A DNA stretch of 64,000 nt from Sipunculus nudus (taxonomy: Eukaryota; Annelida; Sipuncula; Golfingiida; Sipunculidae). The position numbers and the translations under genes are program-made. The notes beneath the pieces are model-generated. The model saw only the letters and a program-made list of their open reading frames with translations, ran no database searches and was not told where the DNA came from. The stretch is from the NCBI GenBank assembly GCA_026874595.1, contig CM049306.1, positions 82,672,142-82,736,141 on the forward strand, given 5' to 3'. Below, in pieces: positions 24,680 to 34,050 of the stretch; positions within the stretch are counted from its first letter, which is position 1, and each line of letters opens with the position of its first letter.

Positions 24680-26015
24680 TTAAATTCCTGTCCTCGGAGA
24701 ACGTTGCTGGTCGATTTGATTGCGTAAGAGCTTTTGCAGGGCAAGCGTTTCAGTGGCATTGTCAGCGAAAGAGGTGGAGCTGGCATTTGCAGAAGGCATG
24801 GCGTTATATTAGGCGAAAGACTTTCTGTAGTCTGCATTTGTTCTGGCTCTGTGGTTCAAGGATGTACAACGAACCTGTCGTTGGCGTTGGGCATAGCTAC
24901 AAGGTTGCACAAGTTTTTTAAAAAAATGAAAAGTATAACCTAGGTTGAAAAGTGATAATGAAGCATTTTACCAAACCCCATTCAGACTCGATTGGTCATC
25001 TACTTAATAGTATTGCTAAACTTGTGATCAAGTATAGGAAATGGTCACGTGACTAAGCATGACATTATTCCGTTCTTATCATAAAAGAATCCGCTTAATG
25101 TTGAATTAATAAGGATATGGCGATAAATGGAAGAATCGATTCACTTATATTATATATATTCATGTCACGTTTCCACAATTATGTAGCCTTGAGTCTGCTG
25201 ACAAATTTGGCATCGGTATTCCATTCGGCTGTAGTCTGTGTGGTCGGTAACCAGCCACTCCGCTGGTCGATAGGCCTTGTTAATGGTTACCCAGGAGAAC
25301 GCTCATTTAAACACATTTGTCCCCGCAAACTTTAACACAAACCCCGAGTGAATCATAACGGGAGGGTCCTCAGATTTTGAAACTTTGAAACTTCTTAGGC
25401 GTTCGAACAAGGCCTGTATATGCACCGATTTAACAGGTTAGTGTTTTCAAATTTGTTTTCTCTGTAAAAATTTATCTGTTTAAAAATATATTTTCCAAAA
25501 CATCAACAAGATTCACTGAACATGTTCAACTCCCTGTAGAAAATGTGATTGTTAATTAAAAACGTTGTTTTGTTCCCATAAATGTTAACCGGGTAATGCA
25601 GCCATTTAACCAGGGTCTGGAGCATACGGCATGACATGTACATAAACGCTTATGTTTATTGTATACATGTACATTTTCAATTCACTAGTACTTGAAGAAA
25701 ATTAGTTTATTCCCTTCTGCAAAAGAGAAATTGGTTTGCAAATATATCTTTTTTTTTTAAGTTAGTTTTGTCCTAATTAATATGAGGGATACAAATGAAA
25801 AGATCGGAAAAGAACACGGTGCTGGATAAATTTCAGTTACGCAAGTTATCAGAGTCATTTGCGGCTGCCGGTACCAATGATCTATGACGTACCAATGACG
25901 TATTTTGGTATACCTACCGTCAACTCGTCCGTTAACTTTTAGTGTCACTGCGATAACCTACCGGAGCTTTAACAGATTTTCACGAAACTCGCCATAACTA
26001 CCTGCATTAGATTAT
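24680..26015. other. No recognised gene
   Basis: Overlapping open frames at 24637-24943 are open but unrecognised and may be further decayed retroelement. The remainder is AT-rich with no feature. Confidence 0.4.
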
Positions 26016-26019
26016 TTCG

Positions 26020-26350
26020 ATAATGGGCAATTCCACGCATATTTAATTTGATCTGAGGTCACGAGGCTACTCCATGGTGTCGCCGCAATAATGTAAGAGG
26101 AACATGATGCAGGTTGATAAAATTCAACAGAAATATTAATCAATAAATTATCTCGCCAAAGTTTGATTTCCTACAAAATCCATGCATATTTCGATGAAGT
26201 CAGAAGTCGCTACGCTTTGGTGGCTCCACCCTTACTTACCAAAAGTCTGATGGATTTAAAAAAAACTCATAATGAGTATTAACCAATAGTTTCTCATCTG
26301 AATTACGTTCTCAGCAAATTCACGCATATATGAGGTCAGAGGTCACAAAA
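26020..26350 (+). repeat. Diverged ~145-bp tandem repeat
   Basis: Three loose copies are marked by ATTCCACGCATATTTAATTT (26030), AATCCATGCATATTTCGATG (26177) and ATTCACGCATATATGAGG (26319). Each is followed by a GAGGTCA/GAAGTCA-like site. Confidence 0.5.
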
Positions 26351-26422
26351 TATTAAACGGGCGTATTATGCACCATTTTCGGTGCTCTTGTGAATGCTAA
26401 TACAGCTTGGATTATTCCAGTT

Positions 26423-26444
26423 CTTTAATTTTTTTTCTCTACAG
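26423..26444 (+). promoter_or_regulatory. Splice acceptor-like tract before the transposase
   Basis: A run of pyrimidines ends in CTCTACAG at 26444, two bases before the ATG. This suggests a 5' untranslated exon upstream whose position I cannot identify. Confidence 0.5.
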
Positions 26445-26446
26445 AT

Positions 26447-27496
26447 ATGGCAGTGGCATATTTGCACTATATAGACGAGCATCGCCGCCATCACGAAGTA
26501 GAACGCATTATCAGAGATAGGAATAACCCATTAGACTATATGAGGGATGATGAACTGTTGGCCCGTTATAGACTTGACAGAGCAGCAATAGAACAGTTAT
26601 GTCACGACTTGCATATGGATTTGGAGAGGCCAACCCGTAGGTCCAATGCATTGCCAGTTTCTTTACAAATTCTAATAGCCCTTCGCTACTACGCTACGGG
26701 CAGCTTCCAGTTCTTGACAGGAGATGCCCATAACGTAGGCAAGATGAGCGTTTCCAGAAGCACACATCGGGTAACTCCAGCAGTTTTACAAAAAATGAGG
26801 CATCTCGTTTCTTTCCCGAGGACTCCGAACGAACAGAATAAGATAAAGGTAGGCTTTTTTGAAGTTGCTGAATTTCCAGGTGTGATTGGAGTCGTAGATG
26901 GCAGTCTAATCCCTATCAAAGCTCCGTCAGCCGATGAACCTGTGTTTGTCTGTCGCAAGGGCTACCACGCTATAAACGTGCAAGGCATCGCCGATGCTGA
27001 AATGAGATTCCTACATCTTGTTGCAAAATGGCCCGAAAGTAGCCATGATGCGTTTGTCTGGACTAATTGTCGTCTTGCTACGGATTTTCAAAATGGCAAG
27101 TTTCCAGATAATGTTTGGCTACTAGGAGACAGTGCATACGCCTGCAGACCATGGTTTATGACGCCAATTTCAAATGCAGTAACAACTGCAAAGAAGAAAT
27201 ATAACAGAGCACACAGGAAGACGCGATGTATCATAGAAAGAACATTTGGTTTGTGGAAAAGTCGGTTCCGGTGCCTTGATAAGTCAGGTGGTAATATGAT
27301 GTTCTCTCCACTACGCTGCAGTCGCGTGATTGTAGCAACGACTGTCCTTCATAACATGTGTATAGACCGTCGACTTCCATTGAATGTTGAACCACTTCCA
27401 ACTGAGGAAGAAGGAGACTTCCAGATTCCAGAGGTTCCAGATGACGGGGCAGCTGCCAGAGAAAGACTGGTAGAGACGTATTTTCAGACCACATAA
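26447..27496 (+). CDS. PIF/Harbinger (HARBI1-like) transposase, intact
   Basis: A 349-residue uninterrupted frame, close in length to known HARBI1-type proteins. Residues 30-110 hold the N-terminal helix-rich part with a helix-turn-helix-like stretch (YATGSFQ, then GKMSVSRSTHRVT). The DDE nuclease follows. The catalytic triad reads D151 in GVVDGSLIPIK, D228 in WLLGDSAY and E264 in RCIIERTFG, and FGLWKSRFRCL and VLHNMC are further family marks. Such enzymes cut and paste elements with short inverted ends and a 3-bp target duplication, usually with a separate Myb/SANT-like DNA-binding partner. No such partner was found here, and no terminal inverted repeats were recognised. It could be a recent element or a domesticated gene. 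The start is chosen because the ATG follows a splice acceptor and precedes conserved sequence. Confidence 0.95.
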   Translation: MAVAYLHYIDEHRRHHEVERIIRDRNNPLDYMRDDELLARYRLDRAAIEQLCHDLHMDLERPTRRSNALPVSLQILIALRYYATGSFQFLTGDAHNVGKMSVSRSTHRVTPAVLQKMRHLVSFPRTPNEQNKIKVGFFEVAEFPGVIGVVDGSLIPIKAPSADEPVFVCRKGYHAINVQGIADAEMRFLHLVAKWPESSHDAFVWTNCRLATDFQNGKFPDNVWLLGDSAYACRPWFMTPISNAVTTAKKKYNRAHRKTRCIIERTFGLWKSRFRCLDKSGGNMMFSPLRCSRVIVATTVLHNMCIDRRLPLNVEPLPTEEEGDFQIPEVPDDGAAARERLVETYFQTT

Positions 27497-27884
27497 ATAT
27501 AATTAGGGTTATTACAAACATTACAAACGCTGGCGCATGCAAAGACGTTTTCATGGGTTGGTATAGCATGTTCAGTGAATCTTTTAAGGCTTGCTTCTCA
27601 ATGTTACGGAGTTCCCCGTAAAAAAAATTATCAGTAAAGGCACATATACTCAAAATACATTCGGCTCTTGTATTGAATTTTGCTCAATTTATTTTTTTTC
27701 TAGCAAATTTGTGTTCATCCGAAGATCAATGGACATTGAATAACATCAATTTAATCCTGTAAATATATTTTAAAAAATGCCAAAAAAAATTCAGCGAAAT
27801 TTTGAAAGTTTGAAAATATTGAAAATATTGTATGACTGCTTCTGTTCCCTCTCCACAACGTTTTTACATTTGTATATATATTTG
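27497..27884. other. Spacer between transposase and F-box gene
   Basis: AT-rich. It contains a second acceptor-like tract with TTTTTTTTCTAG near 27700, but no coding signal. A 140-codon minus-strand frame over 27231-27653 is a shadow of the transposase plus spacer. Confidence 0.5.
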
Positions 27885-27896
27885 TCTTTTTTTCAG
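27885..27896 (+). promoter_or_regulatory. Splice acceptor-like tract before the F-box frame
   Basis: TTTTTTTCAG ends at 27896, ten bases before the ATG at 27907. It fits a 3' splice site and argues that the copy arose by DNA duplication rather than retroposition. Confidence 0.5.
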
Positions 27897-27906
27897 GCTT
27901 AGCAAC

Positions 27907-28600
27907 ATGTCACTACCAACGTTACCGTTTGAGCTCATTGAAATTATTGGTCAATATCTTGGAACTTTATATTATTGCCCTGGCAGAAGTGTGCAAAATG
28001 TTGCATTTTAAAGTACACAGCGCCACAAAACTCTGGAAGGAACTGCGAGTCGAGGCATCAGATGGCCCCCTATCGTGTAGCTCCAGGCAGCTGGACGAAA
28101 TCCTTTCACACTCTGTAAATATTCAGCTATTGTCGATGCCTTACCTTGAGTGCAATATACAGACAGCCCATCTAGATCATTTGCTTATACACTATTTTAA
28201 AGGAACAAACAAATTGAAACATCTTGATCTTTCAGGATTAAACTTGTCCACATAATCTTTCTTAGATTCACACTCGGCCTTGCGAGAACTGGTCCTTGCT
28301 GATTGTAAACACCTAATGGATGAACAGTTTAATAATTTGAAAGGAAACTGCCTTCAATATTTAGACGTATCATTTTCCAATATTACTGCTTCTACAGTGA
28401 TTGAAGTTTTGAGCGACACCTGCAGACTGCAGACCCTAGTAGCAAGAGGCGTATATTTTACATCTGAGGAGCTGAACACATTGACTGGCCAACACGGTAG
28501 ATACCTCCGTCATATTATGGTAAATAGCAGAATGGATAGCAGTGAGCTCCTGTGGTTACAGGCTAAATATCGCAACGTAGACATACACGTAATGAATTAA
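27907..28600 (+). pseudogene. F-box/LRR (FBXL-like) gene with frameshift and stop
   Basis: The frame at ATG 27907 gives the first F-box helix (LPFELIEIIGQYL). It shifts by one base near 27957-27968 into the frame carrying the second half (LAEVCKMLHF, then KLWKELRVE). That frame runs through leucine-rich repeats (LKHLDLSGLNL), meets a TAA at 28253-28255, and stays open in the same frame to 28600. Later repeats are LRELVLADC, LQYLDVSFSNIT, LQTLVARGVYF and LRHIMV. The total is about 230 codons, short for the family. FBXL proteins use the F-box to bind Skp1 and the repeats to hold substrates for SCF ubiquitin ligases. Two lesions and the decayed copies just downstream suggest a recent pseudogene in a local cluster. 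Sequencing error is possible for the frameshift, less so for both lesions. Confidence 0.75.
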
Positions 28601-28713
28601 GAGAAGCACTGTTCGTGCAGAATATGGTATGATAGATTAAGTCTGAATAATTTTTGTATAATTGCACTTTTTGGGCATATTTTAATGGTTTTAAACAAGG
28701 AATTAATCTGGTA

Positions 28714-28762
<49 letters not shown>

Positions 28763-28984
28763 CCTCAAGATGGATACAATCTCTATTGTTGAAGGTCTAT
28801 TGTTGAATGTGATTTGATTCAGTCTGAATGGTTTTTGTGGAATTGCCCGAATGCCTTTATGTATATTTTAAAGGGGTTTAACAAGTCTCTCATATATATA
28901 TATTAGGAATCTCGTTTTTTTGTTAATTTTTTTTTACAAAAATGTTAATATTGGGAAAACCAAACGTAATTAAAGTCAGATATC

Positions 28985-29043
28985 AGTGCTGATTGTAAAC
29001 ACCTACTGGATAAATATATATAGACATACACGTAATGAATTAA
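28985..29043 (+). pseudogene. Short internal-deletion copy of the LRR end
   Basis: GCTGATTGTAAACACCTA (as at 28299) jumps after TGGATAAATATATATAG to GACATACACGTAATGAATTA (as at 28580), leaving out about 260 bp of the gene. A deletion during duplication is the simple explanation. Confidence 0.75.
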
Positions 29044-29247
29044 GAGAAGCACTGTCCGTGCAGAATATGGTTTGATAGATTAAGTCTGAATAATTTTTGT
29101 AAAATTGCACTTTTCTGGGCATATTTTAATGGTTTTAAACAAGTAATTAATCTGGTATTTAATATATATATATATATTTATATATTATTTTTATTTTACA
29201 AAAATGTTAACATCGGGAAAATCAAACGTAATTCAAGTCAGATTTCA

Positions 29248-29420
29248 GTGCTGATTGTAAGCACCTACTGGATAAATAATTTCACCATTTAAAAGGAAAC
29301 TGCCTCTACTATTAAGACAAACCACTTATCAAAATTGCTGCTTCTACAGTAATTGAAGTTTTAAAGCGACACTTGCAGATTGCAGACCCTAGTCGCAAGT
29401 GGTGTAAATTTTACATATTT
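29248..29420 (+). pseudogene. Decayed LRR copy
   Basis: It matches 28299-28455 base for base over long parts (GCTGATTGTAAGCACCTA, TTAAAAGGAAACTGCCT, GCTTCTACAGTAATTGAAG, GCAGACCCTAGTCGCAAG), with small indels and a broken frame. It then runs into the repeated 3' unit. Confidence 0.85.
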
Positions 29421-29459
29421 TGGCATATTTTATGTGTTTTAAACAAGTAATTAATCTTG

Positions 29460-29507
<48 letters not shown>

Positions 29508-29590
29508 GTTGTTGAAGGACTAGACTTGAATGGGGTTTGATAGATTAAGTCTGAACATGTTTTAGGGTGTTTAACAAGTAATTAATCTTG

Positions 29591-29678
<88 letters not shown>

Positions 29679-29694
29679 GTAGCTTGAATTAAAA

Positions 29695-30905
29695 AAAAAA
29701 CGTAATTTTTTACAATAATGTTAACATATGGAAAAAACTAATCAAAGATATCAGGGTTAAGTCTGTGATCGATTTTTTTATTGATATATTGCAGATGTGG
29801 CTTATATGCACTTCTTACAGTGTTGTCAAAAGTAATTAAAATGTTTCATAATTATCATGGTCTTGTTCTCGTGAGGGTATGCATGGAGGCCTGTTTTTCA
29901 TCTTTGGGCTTGGTTGCTGACACTATCGTCAAGACGGAATAGATCAATATTCTCTTTCATTGGAGGGAATCCGGATTGTGTGTACTTGTGTGTGTCTGGT
30001 TTACGCATTGGGTAAAATTGTTATCTTTGACATATGTTGGTATGCTCCAACGTCCCACAGATTACAGACATCGCACTATCCTCCACAAAAAATGAGGTAT
30101 TTAAATCAAGACTTCATATGGCCTTAGGTTTGAGACCTTTATAACAGGATCGTTCGTACATTTGGCGGTTCATAGCAAGGAATTAATCATATAACCTATG
30201 AAAACGTGATCTTTTGCTGAGAGTAACGTCTAGTAGAGTACCTGGAGAGATCTTCTATAGTCAAGAACCTTGTTTGTGAATGATAAATGGATGCATAACA
30301 AAGAGCGTCTTGTCCGTATCATGTACTATTTAAGTTTTTACAGACAGTTACGGCTTTGAATCTCCATTCAATCTAACGTCGTCTTCAATTACTCAATATT
30401 ATTAGTAGATGAGTGAAAGGGATTATTTTTACCCAGTTGTCTGTTCGTGGTTTTAATGAAACAGTGCATTTTGGCGTGTATCAGAATAAAGGGGTAGATA
30501 GAGAAGGGTATTTTTTATTTCGTCGGGGAATGTGTCCTAGTATGTCATGCTAATTGTATTATGGCGCTCCATGCATCTAACAATTGTTTTATAATCTGAC
30601 TGCAAAAGTGACAGGAAATAAGTAAAAGACAGCCTGAAGACTTCGCTAAAAGTTTAAACGGAGTCGGTAGCTTTTTTTTAACTATTAAGAAGTTCGTATA
30701 TTTTCTGAGTATACATATTTGCTTTTCCCTTTGTATCTAGAGAGCCTTAATTAGGTGAATCAAGCGACTGCAAATTTTGCTATTTTGGACTTGAAAGAGC
30801 AAACTGGGAAGAATCTAAATGTCAATTGGACGTATCTTAGAAAAATTTTAATTTGCTGGCTGATGAAATTAAGAATTTTGCTAAATGTCAACATGAGATT
30901 CCTTT
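29695..30905. other. No recognised gene
   Basis: AT-rich without a notable frame or repeat. Confidence 0.45.
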
Positions 30906-30909
30906 CTGT

Positions 30910-31245
30910 AACGGTGTTTTAACCAGTGGTCAGAAGCACTGGTTAATTACCGGTGAGTTTGTGAGGCCGTTTAGATTAACGATAGGTTCGAGATACACCC
31001 GTTAAATTTAACGATGAGCTAACGGGCTGGTTAAGAACAGTTAACTACCGAGGGCTTCGAGATACCCAGGTTAATAACGAGGCCCTAACGAGGAGCTAAC
31101 GGGTTACCACCAAACCACCCGTTGGTAACGATTAGTTAGCGAGGTGGTTAGCCTTAACAATGCTTTCGAGATACACCCATTAATGTTAACGAGCCCGTTA
31201 GGCCCTCGTTATTTTAACGAGGGCTTCGAGATACAGGCGCCTGAT
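30910..31245. mobile_element. Palindrome-rich MITE-like sequence
   Basis: It opens with a perfect 10-bp hairpin, TTAACCAGTG and CACTGGTTAA (30919-30946). The phrase TTCGAGATAC then recurs at about 30987, 31056, 31165 and 31226, with GTTAACGAG/CTCGTTA inversions between. Foldback structure and a repeated core suggest a small non-autonomous element. Termini and target duplication are unclear. Confidence 0.5.
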
Positions 31246-31905
31246 GGCTCTAGAACACCCCCCCCCCCCCACCGGGACAATTATCCCTTGGTCATTTACC
31301 CCCGAAACAATACCTCCCCAGAGAATTACCCCCATTTTATGAAATATATTGCCTCGTGGGTCATTGCCGGAGACGGGTCATATATTGCAAATGTCTCGCA
31401 TACAAATATCGTCTGTAAGACCCTTCATACAGGTTATCTAATCCAGCATATGAACTTTTAAATTATAATAAATATAGGCGGGTTAACTTGAATGGTTATA
31501 ACATTTGTATGAGGTTTCTTTGAATCGCAATAATTAAACTTGGCACTGGCTTGGATTCCATTTTGGAAAGGCTGAAACTGGAAGTAGGTAAAGCTTGAAT
31601 CGAGGATCAAGAATTGACACCTGGACCTGACCTCTGCTGGCTCTGACTAGGTCGTACTCTCGGTATAGTGTGGACTATACTACAAAGTGACACACAGAAA
31701 CCGTCTGGTGGGACAGTGCGCTTGCTCTCGTTGGGTTTAAAGGTAATAGTTAGTTATACATGTTACAGATGTTTTCCTCCCGCGTACGGCTTTCTTCATG
31801 AGGGACCAAAATGTAATCAGCCATCCATGCGTCCGTCCAATTGGGCTCACACCAAATAACCCATAAAACACATCAATCAAGCCTCGGACCCATATTGCAG
31901 GTACA
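31245..31905. other. No recognised gene
   Basis: A poly-C run at 31257-31270, otherwise unremarkable. A 105-codon frame starting at 31144 is composed largely of repeat and is not called. Confidence 0.4.
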
Positions 31906-31906
31906 T

Positions 31907-33991
31907 TTTTAGCTCAGCTGACTGAAAGTCATCTGAGCTATAACGATCAGTTATGTCCGGTCGTCCGTCCGTTAACACGGCACAAATCGTAACCGCTAGA
32001 CCTGGAATCTTCTAACTTGACGCCCAGGGAGATCCATGAAAAATCTCTTTGGAAACCTAAAATTAAGTCTCTGTTACTCATATTCTCCGAGCTATGGGTC
32101 TCGTAAGTACCCCCCAGAGTCATAAACAAAATTGATACAAAAGCTCAAGTATCTGAATAACTACTGCATTGAGCACCATGATTCTTTGGATGAATATTGA
32201 TCATGGAATGTTCCATCAGTTCCTGTAACCTGGTGGCGCCACCTGTATTTTTTCCAATTTTACGAATTTTTTTTCTCTTTTTTGGAGACCTTCAAAGAAG
32301 CTGTAATCTGTTAACAGGACACAAATCGTAACCACTGGACCTGGGATCTTTTAACTTTACATTATTACGAAACCTAATATCAACAGATCACGTAAGCGTG
32401 ATGGACATAAATTTTGTAATGGAAAAAAAAAATCAGATTCTGTAACACTAGGCAGCGTGAAATGTCTAGGGGAATGAATAAAGAAGTTAGTGGTTTTTTG
32501 TTAACAAATAACCATAATTTATTCTTAAAACATTCCTAACATTACAATACACTAAATCAATACAATGAAACAGTTTAACAGCAGTATAACAGCAAATCAA
32601 TAGAATCACACAGTAAAATAAACAAAGTGCACAGTACCTGGATATCACCACTGTCACAGCCGCTTTAAAATGTATAAGCCGGATGAAAAGTTCACATAAA
32701 TTCTCTCGGAGAATAACAGTCCTATGTAAAGCTCATGTAACAATCCAGAAAATAAACATATTTGCTTCTGTGTCCGCTTGAATATTCTCATACCTCTCTC
32801 TCGGCTCTAAAACACGGCCTCTATTTATAACCTTTCCTCCGAAAACTCTAGAGAATTCCCTGTCACGAACAATCCATAATACACAGTACACACGCTCAAA
32901 GAACATACTAGAACGGGAACGCCGTGTATCTAGGGTTCACATGTGAGCTCGCCCCGGCTCGGCCAGGCGAGAAAGCTCCAAGCTAGCATGGCAACGAGAG
33001 TTCATCCAGTACGGATTAAACTGAGAGTGCAACAAGCGGCACCACGAGTTACGCCCGTGTCACACAACAAAAAGGGCACCTGTAACAACATCTAGGGAGG
33101 TCCATAAAAAGTCTCTCTGGAAACCTGAAATTAGGTCTCTGTTACCAATATTCTTTGAGCTATGGGCCTCTGAAGTACCCCCCCCCCCCCCAGAATAATA
33201 AAAAAAAATGATACAAAAGCAATTTGTTGGAGGTCAATGTAAAGTCTCTGGGGAAACAAAAAATTAGGTCTCTATTACCCATATTCTTTGAGCTATGGGT
33301 CTCGAAAGTACCCCCAGAATAATTAAAAAACGATACAAAAGCTTAGTCATCTGAATAACTACTACATTGATCACCATGATTCTTTGCATGAATATTGATC
33401 ATGGAGTGTTCCATCAGTTCCTGTAACCTGGTGGCCCACCTGTATTTTCTCAAATTTTTACATTTTTTTTATCTATTTTTGAGACCTTCAAATTAAGCCT
33501 CATCTTGTAACAGGGCACAATCGGTAACCCCTTCACCTAGAATCTTCATACTTGACATCCAGGGAGGTCCATGAAAAATCTTCTTGGAAATCTGAAATTA
33601 GGTCTTTGTTACTCTTATTCTCTGTGCTGTTCGGCTCATAATCCCGCCCCCCCCCCCCCCCCCCCGAATAATCAAAAATGTGATACAAAAGCTCCAGTAT
33701 ATGAATAACTAATGCATTGATAGCCATGATTCTTTGGATATATATTAATCATGGAGTGTTCATCAGTTCCCGCAGACTGGTGGCACTTCCTGTATTTTTT
33801 CAAATTTTTACACATTTTTTTTCTAATTATGAGACCTTCAGATGAAGTGGTCATCTGTCCAAAAGCCCACTGAAACCCGTTTCTAAGGACTCTTCACAAA
33901 CATCATGATTTTTTTGCACTCTGGCATTCATTTTGCTCATTGTTCAACATTCTTTAAATTCAGCTGAGCGTCATGGCCCATGGGCCACTAG
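31907..33991 (+). mobile_element. CAGCTGA tandem-core element, complete, + strand
   Basis: The 5' end TTTTAGCTCAGCTGACTGAA is followed by CATCTGAGCTATAACGATCA and a GTCCGTCCGTTAAC tract. Tandem ~330-350-bp units follow. The 3' end is CAGCTGAGCGTCA, then the 14-bp palindrome TGGCCCATGGGCCA (33974-33987), then CTAG. A hairpin followed by CTAG at a T, with no obvious target duplication, fits Helitron-like elements. It is interrupted by an LTR-type insertion (32363-33087). No protein is encoded. Confidence 0.8.
32363..33087 (-). mobile_element. LTR-type insertion with 4-bp target duplication
   Basis: It interrupts the tandem core: ACAT at 32359-32362 and 33088-33091 flanks it. Positions 32441-33087 form an LTR-like unit on the minus strand: it begins TGTTACAGGTG, ends CTAGTGTTACA, has a TATAAATAG promoter-like site at about 32830-32822, and an AATAAA near the end. 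A further 78 bp (32363-32440) lie between the unit and the target repeat, so the insertion is a solo LTR with a little internal sequence, or the true LTR edge is further out. A second copy is at 49644. Confidence 0.7.
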
Positions 33992-34050
33992 TTATTTGTT
34001 GTAACTGGTAAGACTTTTCAAAGTGCACATTTTACTGTAATGCATGTAAC
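33992..34050. other. 59-bp spacer between two tail-to-tail elements
   Basis: The 3' ends of two oppositely oriented family members are only 59 bp apart here. The spacer has no obvious feature. Confidence 0.7.

Larger units (their letters stand above)
28601..29690 (+). repeat. Tandem 3'-end units of the F-box/LRR gene with TA runs
   Basis: Units with TTGATAGATTAAGTCTGAA, TAATTTTTGT, GGCATATTTTAATGGTTTTA and AACAAGTAATTAATC occur at about 28601, 28800, 29044, 29405 and 29524. Each ends in a (TA)n run (28720-28760, 28893-28904, 29162-29176, 29463-29508, 29594-29673). They look like duplicated 3' untranslated ends. Confidence 0.85.

Noticed and set aside
27231-27653. 140-codon minus-strand frame overlapping the transposase
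   Set aside because: Shadow of the conserved plus-strand gene; no motif of its own.
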